Below, in pieces: positions 1 through 7,068 of a stretch of DNA of 8,835 nt. The position numbers and the translations under genes are program-made. How positions within the stretch are numbered: the stretch's first letter is position 1; every line of letters starts with the position of its first letter. The notes under the pieces were generated by a model, which was given only the letters and a program-made list of their open reading frames with translations, was not told the DNA's origin and searched no databases. This DNA comes from JBAZOJ01 sp041648755 (GTDB taxonomy: Bacteria > Planctomycetota > B143-G9), in assembly GCA_041648755.1 (NCBI GenBank), contig JBAZOJ010000159.1, positions 1 to 8,835 of the forward strand, written 5' to 3'.

Positions 1-1708
1 TGCGGGCTCTTTTGCCTCTGACAGCCAGAAAGCCCGATTCGAGCGCGAGGCCGCCCTTGTTGCCTCCATCAACCATCCAAATATCGTAGCGGTACACACT
101 TTCGGCAATGTGCGGGGACAGCGCTATTTCACCATGGACCTCATCGATGGCAAGTCTCTTGACAGAAGAATTGCGGAGAAGTCCATCACTCCGCATCAGG
201 CTGCGGAAATTGCCTCTATCATTTGCAGGGCCGTTCATCATGCGCACGATGCGGGAGTTGTCCACCGCGACCTGAAACCGGCCAATATCCTTCTCGACAA
301 GTCAGAGAAGCCGTACATCACCGATTTTGGCCTTGCCAAGGCCGAAGACGCTTCAAAATCTTTGACCGAGAGCGGCGTTGCGATCGGCACCCCACACTAC
401 ATGAGTCCCGAGCAGGCATCTGGCGACGTGAGCCTGATCGACCGGCGCTCGGATGTGTACTCGATCGGGGTAATACTGTACGAAATGCTATGCGGCAGAG
501 TGCCATTCGAGGGTACTCGCGCGGTCGAAATCCTGATGAAGATCGTTCAGGAAGAAGCACCTCCCCCAAGCTCAATCAAAGCGGGAATTCCGCGCGATCT
601 TGAGGCAATCTGCGTCAAGGCAATGTCTTACGAACCTTCGAAGAGATACCAAAGTGCCGAGCAGATGGCTCTGGACCTTGAGTCGTACTTGCAGGGAGGC
701 AGCGTCAGCGCCCGTCCCCCAACGAATCTCGACCGCGCTGTGAGAATGCTGAGGAAGTACAGGATCTCCATTGCAATGTTTCTGGTTCTCACATCCTCGG
801 TGGCAGTCGCGATTTACTCGATGGACGTACTTGGGCGGGGAACCGGAGAAGAAGCCAAGATAATCGGCCAGCTTCAGGATGCCGAGGAAAAGGTGGGGCA
901 GGGCGATCTGGTCTCCGCCCGAGCAGCTCTTTCGGCTGCCCGCGGAATGCCTGAGAGTTCATCTGTGACAGATCGTGCCTCGAGACTGCGCTCCACAGTC
1001 AAAGCCAAACTGCTGGCTGACTTTGCGCGAGAAAAGGACCTTGAGCGCACTGCTGCAATCGTTGCTGAGTTGCGCCGTTTTCTTCCGGGTGACGACGCAA
1101 CCGTTATCGAAAAGGTTGGCGAATTCACCGGGCGCTTGCAGATTGCCACAGACACCACGTATTCCGAGCGTGGGCCCTCGGCTGCCGGTTCGTTATTTTC
1201 TTCCATCGCGCTGGCGCTGAATGAGCAGTCCACTGTGATCGAGCCTATCAGGAAATACCTGTCCAACAAGCTGTCATCCGACACGGCCGGGTTCGAAAAA
1301 ACATCCGACACGATCGACAAGGCAATCGAGTGTCTTCAAGTTCTGGCTATGCTGAATCCCTCGGACGACACCTATGCGAAGAGAATCGCGAAGCTTCGTT
1401 CCGCTCAGGCAAACGTTCTCATGGAAATTCTTGAGCAGGCATTGAACCTGTTCGGATTTGGGAGCGTGTCGGTTTCAGGGGAGCACCAAGGTTGCGAAGT
1501 CGAGATCGAGGCGCTGTCCGGAAGCCTCAAGGGAACGCGCCAGACCTTCGATCTCAGGCTTCAACAGTCCTTTAAGCTCCAGAACGGGCTCTACCTGTTC
1601 AGGTTCAAAAGAGAAGGCTACATTGACATCGAGCGTAGGATTCCCGTCGTCAGAGACAGGGATTCCGCCATCGAAATACGGGGTGCCGATTGGGTTGCAA
1701 AGCAATAG
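1..1708 (+). CDS. Transmembrane serine/threonine protein kinase (Hanks type), 5' end outside window
   Basis: The reading frame is open from base 2, so the start codon, the glycine loop and the VAVK lysine lie off the left edge. An in-frame GTG at 110 falls inside the kinase fold and is not the real start. Visible motifs, in order: the alpha-C helix stretch ending in NHPNIV (about 50-82), the catalytic loop HRDLKPAN (263-286, catalytic Asp at 269), the DFG motif (323-331), the activation segment GTPHYMSPE (about 388-414) and RSDVYSIG further on. All key visible residues are present, so the kinase should be active; it phosphorylates Ser/Thr on unknown partners. One membrane segment follows at about 764-817, so the kinase domain would be cytoplasmic and the roughly 300-residue C-terminal part periplasmic. 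That part has alpha-helical, TPR-like character and ends in a beta-rich stretch (about 1450-1700) resembling PEGA domains; that resemblance is weak. The stop codon lies inside the next gene, suggesting translational coupling. Confidence 0.95.
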   Translation, partial: AGSFASDSQKARFEREAALVASINHPNIVAVHTFGNVRGQRYFTMDLIDGKSLDRRIAEKSITPHQAAEIASIICRAVHHAHDAGVVHRDLKPANILLDKSEKPYITDFGLAKAEDASKSLTESGVAIGTPHYMSPEQASGDVSLIDRRSDVYSIGVILYEMLCGRVPFEGTRAVEILMKIVQEEAPPPSSIKAGIPRDLEAICVKAMSYEPSKRYQSAEQMALDLESYLQGGSVSARPPTNLDRAVRMLRKYRISIAMFLVLTSSVAVAIYSMDVLGRGTGEEAKIIGQLQDAEEKVGQGDLVSARAALSAARGMPESSSVTDRASRLRSTVKAKLLADFAREKDLERTAAIVAELRRFLPGDDATVIEKVGEFTGRLQIATDTTYSERGPSAAGSLFSSIALALNEQSTVIEPIRKYLSNKLSSDTAGFEKTSDTIDKAIECLQVLAMLNPSDDTYAKRIAKLRSAQANVLMEILEQALNLFGFGSVSVSGEHQGCEVEIEALSGSLKGTRQTFDLRLQQSFKLQNGLYLFRFKREGYIDIERRIPVVRDRDSAIEIRGADWVAKQ

Positions 1709-2586
1709 CCGTGCTGATCGGGCTCGTGATGATCTTCCCATTGTTTATGGGTTGCTCCCCCGTCGACGATGAGAACGGAGCCGTTAAAGCTCTGTCCAGC
1801 ACAAGTGACGCCAAACGTCAGGCGGGACTGGATTATCTGCTCAATCTCCCGAATGAGCGTAAGGTGGAAATCGGGATGGAATTGTTTCTGGCGGTCGACC
1901 CGTTGCGCGGGCATGCCGGAATCCGAGTGCTTGCTTCTGCCGATGTTTCCGGGGATGCTTGGACCAGAATAGAGTCACAGGTTGATGCGGACAAGGCGCG
2001 CCTGGGTCGGCGCTACGCCATTTTGTCGGCAAGGGCAAAGCGCACCGCCGCAGTGGGGCGGCTTTGCGATCTTCTAATGGTCTGCGGGGAAGCGGATGCC
2101 TTTGTGGTTGGTCTGTCGCTGGAAGAAATCACAGGGCTGAGTTTTGGAAATGGCGAGCCATCTGTGCTGGGGCCACGGTGGAGACGACAGGTGGAGCGCA
2201 GAAGCAAGGGAGTTGCTCCCGTTCTGGACTCCTTGTTGTCTTCGATATACAAGGCACAGACTCCGGAGCTTGCTGTCAAGGCGCTTAGAGCACTTCCCTT
2301 GGCAGATATTCCCCTTGTGATAGAGGATCTGAGGGATATTGGCACGCTCTTCCCGCCGATTCTGGAGCGCGAGATCGCATTGATGCTGACCGATGCCTCC
2401 GACAACAGCAGCGCTTCCCTGTTGTTTTCCATGCTTTCCTCACCGGACTATCTTGTGCGCTACAACTCCTACAATGCCCTTGTCAGGCGCACGGGCATAA
2501 CCTTCCATTTTGATCCTGCCTCTTCCGTTGAGCAAAGGGAAGAAGACAAGAAATCGGCCGGAAAATTGCTCGGAATCGAGCGTTAG
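1690..2586 (+). CDS. Putative lipoprotein with HEAT-like helical repeats, unknown function
   Basis: A 298-residue protein whose TTG start at 1690 overlaps the kinase gene by 19 nt. A GGGG run at 1680-1683 could act as a weak ribosome site six bases upstream. A GTG at 1711 is an alternative start and leaves the same hydrophobic core. The N-terminus (residues 4-21) is a hydrophobic signal sequence ending at Cys22. The lipobox-like F-M-G-C departs from the usual Leu at -3, so lipidation is likely but not certain. Ser at +2 would favour outer-membrane sorting in Gram-negatives. The mature part is alpha-helical with loosely repeated units; residues 251-269 (SPDYLVRYNSYNALVRRTG) read like a HEAT repeat, and weaker units occur earlier. 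HEAT repeats usually bind proteins. Coupling to the kinase suggests it works with the kinase's external domain, which is inference. I recognise no enzymatic motif. Confidence 0.8.
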   Translation: MGCKAIAVLIGLVMIFPLFMGCSPVDDENGAVKALSSTSDAKRQAGLDYLLNLPNERKVEIGMELFLAVDPLRGHAGIRVLASADVSGDAWTRIESQVDADKARLGRRYAILSARAKRTAAVGRLCDLLMVCGEADAFVVGLSLEEITGLSFGNGEPSVLGPRWRRQVERRSKGVAPVLDSLLSSIYKAQTPELAVKALRALPLADIPLVIEDLRDIGTLFPPILEREIALMLTDASDNSSASLLFSMLSSPDYLVRYNSYNALVRRTGITFHFDPASSVEQREEDKKSAGKLLGIER

Positions 2587-2599
2587 CGCAACCCAAAAC

Positions 2600-2627
2600 T
2601 TGAGCCTCCCTGTGCAGCAAGTATAAT
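2600..2627 (+). promoter_or_regulatory. Candidate sigma-70 promoter upstream of the DUF362 gene
   Basis: A perfect -10 hexamer TATAAT (2622-2627) is preceded by TTGAGC (2600-2605, four of six matches to TTGACA) with a 16-nt spacer. Transcription would start near 2633-2635, leaving a leader of only about 10 nt with the GAGG ribosome site (2634-2637) at its very 5' end. This is the only gap of any size (58 bp) between 1 and 7002, so it is the natural place for an operon promoter. The short leader is odd and lowers confidence. Confidence 0.5.
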
Positions 2628-2644
2628 CCCATTGAGGTGTTGGA

Positions 2645-3718
2645 ATGACAGCTACTGTCTACGTGTTCCGCTGCAGCGAGAACACATCCCACGAGGACCA
2701 GGCGAAGGGCTTGTTACGGCTCTTCGATGCCGCCGGCTTCTCAGCCATCCTGCCAAAGAGCGGCATAGTAGCCATCAAGACACACTTCGGTGAAGGCAGT
2801 TGTGCCGGATATCCCAAACCTCACCTTACGAAGGCGATTGTTGAGCGGCTGAACGACCTTCACCTTCGCCCGTTTGTTACCGACACCAACACATTGTACC
2901 GCGGCAATCGCCACAATTCCGTCGAGCATCTCAGGCAGGCGCGTGAGCATGGTTTTACCTTCGAGAGCCTCGGCTGTCCGGTCATTATCTCGGACGGGCT
3001 CAGGGGAAACAACGACGAGGAAGTCGAGATAGACGGCGGGTACTTCAAGCGGGTGCCTATTGCGGGTGACATTTGCCGGAGCAACGGGATGGTTGTTCTG
3101 ACCCATCTGACAGGACACCTCGCATCCGGCTTTGGCGCGTCCATCAAGAACGTCTCGATGGGTTGTGCCTCGCGCCGCGGAAAAATGATGATGCACTCCT
3201 CGTTGAAGCCCTGGGTCGACAAGAATCGCTGCGTGGCCTGTGGCGAGTGTGTTTCTCACTGTCCCGAAGATGCCATATCTCTTGGCAAATCCGCCGAAAT
3301 TGACCACGAAATATGTATCGGGTGCGGAGAGTGTCTTACGGTCTGTCCGGAAATGGCTGTTGAGTTCTCCTGGAAGCAGGAATCACGAGTGATGCAGGAG
3401 AAGATGGCCGAGGTCGCGCTGGCCACTCGAAAGGTCCTGCACGGCCGCATCGTCTATTTCAACGTGCTTACGCAAGTTACGAAGGATTGCGACTGCATAG
3501 ACCGCAAACAGAAGCCGGTCGGGCCGGATGTAGGCATTATGGCATCGTCAGATCCGGTTGCCCTTGACCGTGCGTCACTTGACGCCTTCAAGGCCGGGGC
3601 GGGGATGCCTCTGCATGAACTTTCCTACCCGAAGATCGATGGCGAGGAGATTTTCCCCTACGCCGCGAAAATGGGCCTGGGCTCTTCGGCATACACCCTC
3701 GAAGAGGTAGGCATTTGA
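2645..3718 (+). CDS. DUF362 domain protein with two [4Fe-4S] ferredoxin clusters
   Basis: A 357-residue protein starting at ATG 2645, with GAGG seven bases upstream. The N-terminal ~185 residues and the C-terminal ~90 residues form a DUF362-type domain; recognisable pieces are AIKTHFGE near residue 40, the THLTGHLASGFGASIKNVSMGC region near 155-175, and the late DPVALDRASLDAF segment. Inserted between them is a bacterial 2[4Fe-4S] ferredoxin module with two classic motifs: Cys196, 199, 202 and 206, and Cys224, 227, 230 and 234, each last Cys followed by Pro. All eight ligands are present. DUF362 proteins have no settled biochemical function; the module implies low-potential electron transfer in the cytoplasm. 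No signal peptide is visible. It leads a run of five closely spaced genes ending in the threonine-to-glycine pathway, but no functional link to that pathway can be read from the sequence. Confidence 0.92.
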   Translation: MTATVYVFRCSENTSHEDQAKGLLRLFDAAGFSAILPKSGIVAIKTHFGEGSCAGYPKPHLTKAIVERLNDLHLRPFVTDTNTLYRGNRHNSVEHLRQAREHGFTFESLGCPVIISDGLRGNNDEEVEIDGGYFKRVPIAGDICRSNGMVVLTHLTGHLASGFGASIKNVSMGCASRRGKMMMHSSLKPWVDKNRCVACGECVSHCPEDAISLGKSAEIDHEICIGCGECLTVCPEMAVEFSWKQESRVMQEKMAEVALATRKVLHGRIVYFNVLTQVTKDCDCIDRKQKPVGPDVGIMASSDPVALDRASLDAFKAGAGMPLHELSYPKIDGEEIFPYAAKMGLGSSAYTLEEVGI

Positions 3719-4503
3719 GAACCTGGTTTCTCCTGGTCTTTCTCCTGGTTTTCCTTGCTGCGGCTGCTCCCATCCGAGGTGAAGATGCTTCCGCCGAACC
3801 TGACTGGAAGGCAATAGAGGATTTTCCGGGCTATGACGCCCGTTTCACAGTGCAGGCTGTCGAGCCGGTCCTCTTTCACTTGACGAGATTTGCAGATGGG
3901 TTCTTCGAGGTGGAGTCGCTGCGAACAACGGATCTCCACGTGGAAAAGACCACCATCCCCATCCATTCCGTAAAGCAGGTCGAGCTGAAATCGCTTCGGC
4001 CTCTCTTCAAGCTTGGCGATGTCGACCAACTGATAACAGCATCCATGGTGTCGGTGAATACCGAAAACACGGGGAAACGCATCGAAGCCTATCGCGGCCT
4101 TCTGACGTTTCTGCTCCGTTGTGAGTTCTATTCGGCATTCCGTGAACAGTTGGCCAGGCCAGGTACAAAGCAGGATCCTGCAACTGTTGAGTTCAATGTC
4201 ACTTTTACGCTTTTCACTTTGTTCGTCGCCAATCCCGGTGCATTCGAGCGAATCATGGCTGACGTCAAGACGCCCCCGAACGGGAACTTCCTTCATCGGA
4301 TCGAAGCATTCAACGAAAGCCTGATCAGGGACTCTGTGGCCTTGCGTGAGTATGCTGCCAAACTGGCCGGAACCCTGCCAGTGGCGCTGAACAGGATGTT
4401 TGACATCGACAAGAAGGAAGGCGAGACCCGATGGGTCGGTGCCTTGAAAAAGATGTTCGAGAAGTTTGAACGAGCCGGACCCCCGAGAGGCCCAAGACAA
4501 TGA
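3715..4503 (+). CDS. Secreted protein of unknown function, TTG start overlapping DUF362 stop
   Basis: A 262-residue protein. The TTG start at 3715 overlaps the upstream TGA stop (TTGA), and AAGAGG at 3702-3707 sits seven bases before it, a strong site that supports this start. Residues 1-22 are a clear Sec signal peptide: Arg2, a hydrophobic core (WFLLVFLLVFLAAAA) and a polar exit around Gly22-Glu23. There is no Cys at the cleavage region, so it is probably soluble and periplasmic or exported. The mature part begins with a beta-rich segment (residues 35-90) and continues mostly alpha-helical; one Cys lies near residue 136. The C-terminus is basic and proline-rich. I recognise no family or catalytic motif. 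The tight overlap on both sides suggests co-translation with the DUF362 gene and the coiled-coil gene. A long reading frame on the opposite strand (3658-4500) is judged a shadow. Confidence 0.8.
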   Translation: MRTWFLLVFLLVFLAAAAPIRGEDASAEPDWKAIEDFPGYDARFTVQAVEPVLFHLTRFADGFFEVESLRTTDLHVEKTTIPIHSVKQVELKSLRPLFKLGDVDQLITASMVSVNTENTGKRIEAYRGLLTFLLRCEFYSAFREQLARPGTKQDPATVEFNVTFTLFTLFVANPGAFERIMADVKTPPNGNFLHRIEAFNESLIRDSVALREYAAKLAGTLPVALNRMFDIDKKEGETRWVGALKKMFEKFERAGPPRGPRQ

Positions 4504-4712
4504 AAGACGACGAGAAACCTGTTTCTCCGGCCAAGCCAGAGGATCTCAACGCACGAATCAGGGAACTTGAGACCGCGCTTGCGGCGCTCGTTCGCCTCCT
4601 TACGAAGAAAGAGGTCTTCAAAGAGGAGGAATACGTCGCCCAGATGGAGCGCACCAGAATTCTGAAGGATGATATTCTGTCTCCCGGCTCCGAGCCTCAG
4701 AAGAAGCAGTAG
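4500..4712 (+). CDS. Small (70-aa) coiled-coil protein, unknown function
   Basis: Starts at ATG 4500 in an ATGA overlap with the previous stop; GAGAGG at 4485-4490 gives a reasonable ribosome site nine bases upstream. The protein is highly charged, with no signal peptide, no Cys and no membrane segment. Residues 15-37 (DLNARIRELETALAALVRLL) show heptad spacing of Leu/Ile/Ala typical of a short coiled coil, followed by a charged helix and a polar tail ending in KKQ. It could be an oligomerisation or adaptor protein. The overlap, ribosome site and absence of a better frame argue that it is real. It might partner the DUF362 or the secreted protein, but localisation makes the former more plausible; this is inference. 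It ends 30 nt before tdh. Confidence 0.7.
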   Translation: MKDDEKPVSPAKPEDLNARIRELETALAALVRLLTKKEVFKEEEYVAQMERTRILKDDILSPGSEPQKKQ

Positions 4713-4742
4713 CATACTGAAGACATCCCCCAAGGAGGAAAT

Positions 4743-5798
4743 ATGTCTAACAAGATGATAGCGGTGATGAAAACGAAGCCCGAAGTTGGCGCTGAACTCA
4801 GGGAAATCCCTATCCCAGAGCCCGGTCCCAAGGACCTGCTCGTCAAGGTTCGCGCCACCAGCATTTGCGGAACCGACGTTCACATCTACAAGTGGGAAGG
4901 CGTCTTCACCAAGCGCATTAAGCCCCCCATGGTTTTCGGCCACGAATTCTGCGGCGATGTCGTCAAGGTCGGAAGAGACGTCACTGGTTTCAAAGAAGGC
5001 GATTACGTCTCAGCCGAATCCCACATCCCTTGCACCGTCTGCCCTGTCTGCCGCAATAACCAGATGCACATCTGCCACAACCTGAAGATACTTGGCGTTG
5101 ATACCGTTGGCTGCTTCTCGAACTTCTGTCTTGTTCCCGAAATCTGTGCGTGGAAGAACGACCCGTCGCTGCCTACCGAGCTGGCCTGTATCCAGGAACC
5201 CGTCGGAAATGCAGTCTACACCGTCCTTGCCGAGCCCATTACCGGCAAATCGGTCGTGGTCATAGGCGACGGCCCTGCGGGATGCAACATGGTTGGCGTA
5301 GCGCGTGCATCGGGCGCCGGCAGGATTTGGCAGGTCGGGAAGTACCCATTCCGGCTTAATATCGGAAAGCAGATGGGCGCAGATGTGTCCATCAACATCA
5401 AGGAGCCGGGCACTGAGGTCGTGAAGCGGATCGTCGCTGAGACCGCGGGAATCGGCGTTGACGTCGTTCTCGATACGGTCGGCAACCAGGAAGCCGTCAA
5501 TTGGGCACTGGGCTGCGTTCGCAAGGGCGGCCGCATCTCCGCGTTCGGCATTCCTTCCGCCCCGATTACCATCGACTACGCATCCGGCATTGTCTTCAAG
5601 GGCGCTCGCCTCCTCGGAATCAACGGTCGTCTCATGTACGACACCTGGTTTCAGATGGCCGGCCTGCTTGCCTCCAAGAAGTTCGATCCCACCCCGATCA
5701 TTACCCATCGGATCAAGCTGTCTGAGTTCGAAAAGGGCTTTGCAGCAATGACTTCCGACAACCGCACGGCCGGCAAGGTCGTGATGTACCCGGACTAA
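4743..5798 (+). CDS. tdh: L-threonine 3-dehydrogenase, zinc-dependent MDR family
   Basis: Oxidises L-threonine to L-2-amino-3-oxobutyrate with a nicotinamide cofactor in the cytoplasm. The 351-residue length is usual for the family, and AAGGAGGA (4732-4739) precedes ATG 4743. Catalytic-zinc residues are Cys42 (ICGTDVHIY), His67 and Glu68 (GHEF), with Glu152 in QEPVGNAV. His94 matches the active-site His90 of the E. coli enzyme in spacing. Structural-zinc ligands Cys97, 100, 103 and 111 are complete. The Rossmann motif reads GDGPAG (175-180). Residues near 295-305 (GRLMYDTWFQM) match the threonine-dehydrogenase signature region rather than generic alcohol dehydrogenases. Unusually, the acidic residue expected at the end of the second Rossmann strand is Gly199, followed by Lys200, which suggests NADP use. 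The gene immediately precedes kbl by 13 nt, which supports the assignment. Another sugar or polyol dehydrogenase is possible but less likely. Confidence 0.93.
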   Translation: MSNKMIAVMKTKPEVGAELREIPIPEPGPKDLLVKVRATSICGTDVHIYKWEGVFTKRIKPPMVFGHEFCGDVVKVGRDVTGFKEGDYVSAESHIPCTVCPVCRNNQMHICHNLKILGVDTVGCFSNFCLVPEICAWKNDPSLPTELACIQEPVGNAVYTVLAEPITGKSVVVIGDGPAGCNMVGVARASGAGRIWQVGKYPFRLNIGKQMGADVSINIKEPGTEVVKRIVAETAGIGVDVVLDTVGNQEAVNWALGCVRKGGRISAFGIPSAPITIDYASGIVFKGARLLGINGRLMYDTWFQMAGLLASKKFDPTPIITHRIKLSEFEKGFAAMTSDNRTAGKVVMYPD

Positions 5799-5811
5799 AG
5801 GAGAGTGACCT

Positions 5812-7002
5812 ATGTACGGTAAGATGAAAGAACATTTGCAGAACACGATCAAGGAGATCAAAGACGCAGGGCTCTACAAGAGCGAGCGCGTCATCGAGTC
5901 CCCCCAGGGCGCCGAGATCATGGTCAACGGGCGCAAGGTAATCAACATGTGCGCCAACAACTATCTCGGGCTCGCCAATCACCCCCGAGTCCGTGAAGCC
6001 GCCAGGAAGGCACTCGATTATCGCGGGTACGGCCTTTCGTCCGTGCGCTTCATTTGCGGCACCCAGGATATCCACAAGAGCCTCGAAAAGACGATTTCGA
6101 CGTTCCTTGGCACAGAGGATACGATCCTGTACGTTGCCTGCTTCGATGCTAACGGAGGGGTATTCGAGCCGCTGCTGACAGCGGAGGATGCCCTTATCAC
6201 TGACCAGCTCAACCACGCTTCGATCATCGACGGCATCCGGCTGTGCAAGGCAAATCGCCTGATCTACAGCCATGCCGACATGGCCGACCTCGAAGCCAAG
6301 CTCAAGGAAGCTCAGAATGCGCGCTTCCGCCTGATCGCGACAGACGGTGTGTTCTCAATGGATGGCGACATTGCCAAGTTGGACAAGATCTGCGACCTCG
6401 CGGACAAGTACGACGCGATGGTAATGGTTGATGACAGCCATGCCTCCGGCTTCATCGGAAAGACCGGCCGCGGCAGCCACGAACACAACGGTGTCATGGG
6501 ACGCGTTGACATAATCACATCCACTATGGGCAAGGCCCTCGGCGGAGCTTGCGGCGGGTTTACATCCGGCCGCAAGGAGATCATCGAACTGCTCCGTCAG
6601 CGCTCCCGTCCATACCTCTTTTCGAACACGGTTCCTCCCGCTGTCGTGCTGGCCGCCACGGAAGTGTTTAACATGCTCTCCGAGACGACCGCGCTTCGCG
6701 ATAAGCTCGAGAAGAACACCATGCACTTCCGCAAGCGGATGACCGAAGCCGGGTTCGAAATCAAGCCCGGTGTACACCCGATCGTCCCGATAATGCTCTA
6801 TGACGCTGTGCTCGCACAGAACATGGCCAAGGACCTGCTGGAAGAAGGAATCTACGTGATTGGTTTCTTCTATCCGGTGGTTGCCAAGGGCCAGGCGCGA
6901 ATTCGCGTGCAGGTAAGCGCCGCTCACGAGTTGAGCCACATCGACACGGCTGCCGACGCCTTCATCAAGATCGGCCGCAAGTACAACGTAATCAAGAGCT
7001 GA
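5812..7002 (+). CDS. kbl: Glycine C-acetyltransferase (2-amino-3-ketobutyrate CoA ligase)
   Basis: A PLP-dependent enzyme of the alpha-oxoamine synthase family. It cleaves 2-amino-3-oxobutyrate with CoA to glycine and acetyl-CoA, completing threonine catabolism begun by Tdh; the unstable intermediate is commonly passed between the two enzymes. The 396 residues match the usual length, and AAGGAG lies upstream of ATG 5812. Visible residues: the N-terminal CANNYLGLANHP segment, GLSSVRFICGTQDIHKSLE (75-93), His135 in LNHASIIDG (stacks on the PLP ring in this family), Asp207 and His210 in VDDSHASG, and the Schiff-base Lys241 in STMGKALGG. Nothing is missing, so it should be active. Related synthases (8-amino-7-oxononanoate, 5-aminolevulinate, serine palmitoyltransferase) are possible in principle, but the tdh neighbour and the sequence match Kbl best. 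It is the last gene of the run, ending just before the terminator at 7014-7047. Confidence 0.96.
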   Translation: MYGKMKEHLQNTIKEIKDAGLYKSERVIESPQGAEIMVNGRKVINMCANNYLGLANHPRVREAARKALDYRGYGLSSVRFICGTQDIHKSLEKTISTFLGTEDTILYVACFDANGGVFEPLLTAEDALITDQLNHASIIDGIRLCKANRLIYSHADMADLEAKLKEAQNARFRLIATDGVFSMDGDIAKLDKICDLADKYDAMVMVDDSHASGFIGKTGRGSHEHNGVMGRVDIITSTMGKALGGACGGFTSGRKEIIELLRQRSRPYLFSNTVPPAVVLAATEVFNMLSETTALRDKLEKNTMHFRKRMTEAGFEIKPGVHPIVPIMLYDAVLAQNMAKDLLEEGIYVIGFFYPVVAKGQARIRVQVSAAHELSHIDTAADAFIKIGRKYNVIKS

Positions 7003-7013
7003 TAAGCCAGGAG

Positions 7014-7047
7014 CAAAAAGAAAGCGGGGGCCGAAAGGCCCCCGCTT
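7014..7047 (-). terminator. Intrinsic terminator of pilin gene 1, probably bidirectional with kbl
   Basis: An 11-bp perfect stem (7022-7032 with 7037-7047) closes a four-base loop. On the minus strand it is followed by a T-rich tail (TTTCTTTTTGC, complement of 7014-7021 and beyond), a strong terminator 22 nt after the pilin stop. On the plus strand it lies 19 nt after kbl and is followed by TTCATTTC, a poorer tail but probably usable. It separates two convergent transcription units. Confidence 0.9.
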
Positions 7048-7068
7048 CATTTCGGACCACGATGGATA

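Noticed and set aside
110..1708. GTG at 110 as the start of the kinase gene
   Set aside because: The frame continues to the left edge with kinase-like sequence (alpha-C helix and NHPNIV), so 110 is internal.
3658..4500. 280-codon open frame on the minus strand opposite the secreted-protein gene
   Set aside because: It mirrors the plus-strand gene almost exactly, has no recognisable domain, and the plus-strand gene has a signal peptide, a good ribosome site and operon overlaps.
5010..5861. 283-codon open frame on the minus strand opposite tdh
   Set aside because: A shadow of the well-supported tdh gene. GC-rich codon third positions commonly leave the opposite strand open; no domain is recognisable.
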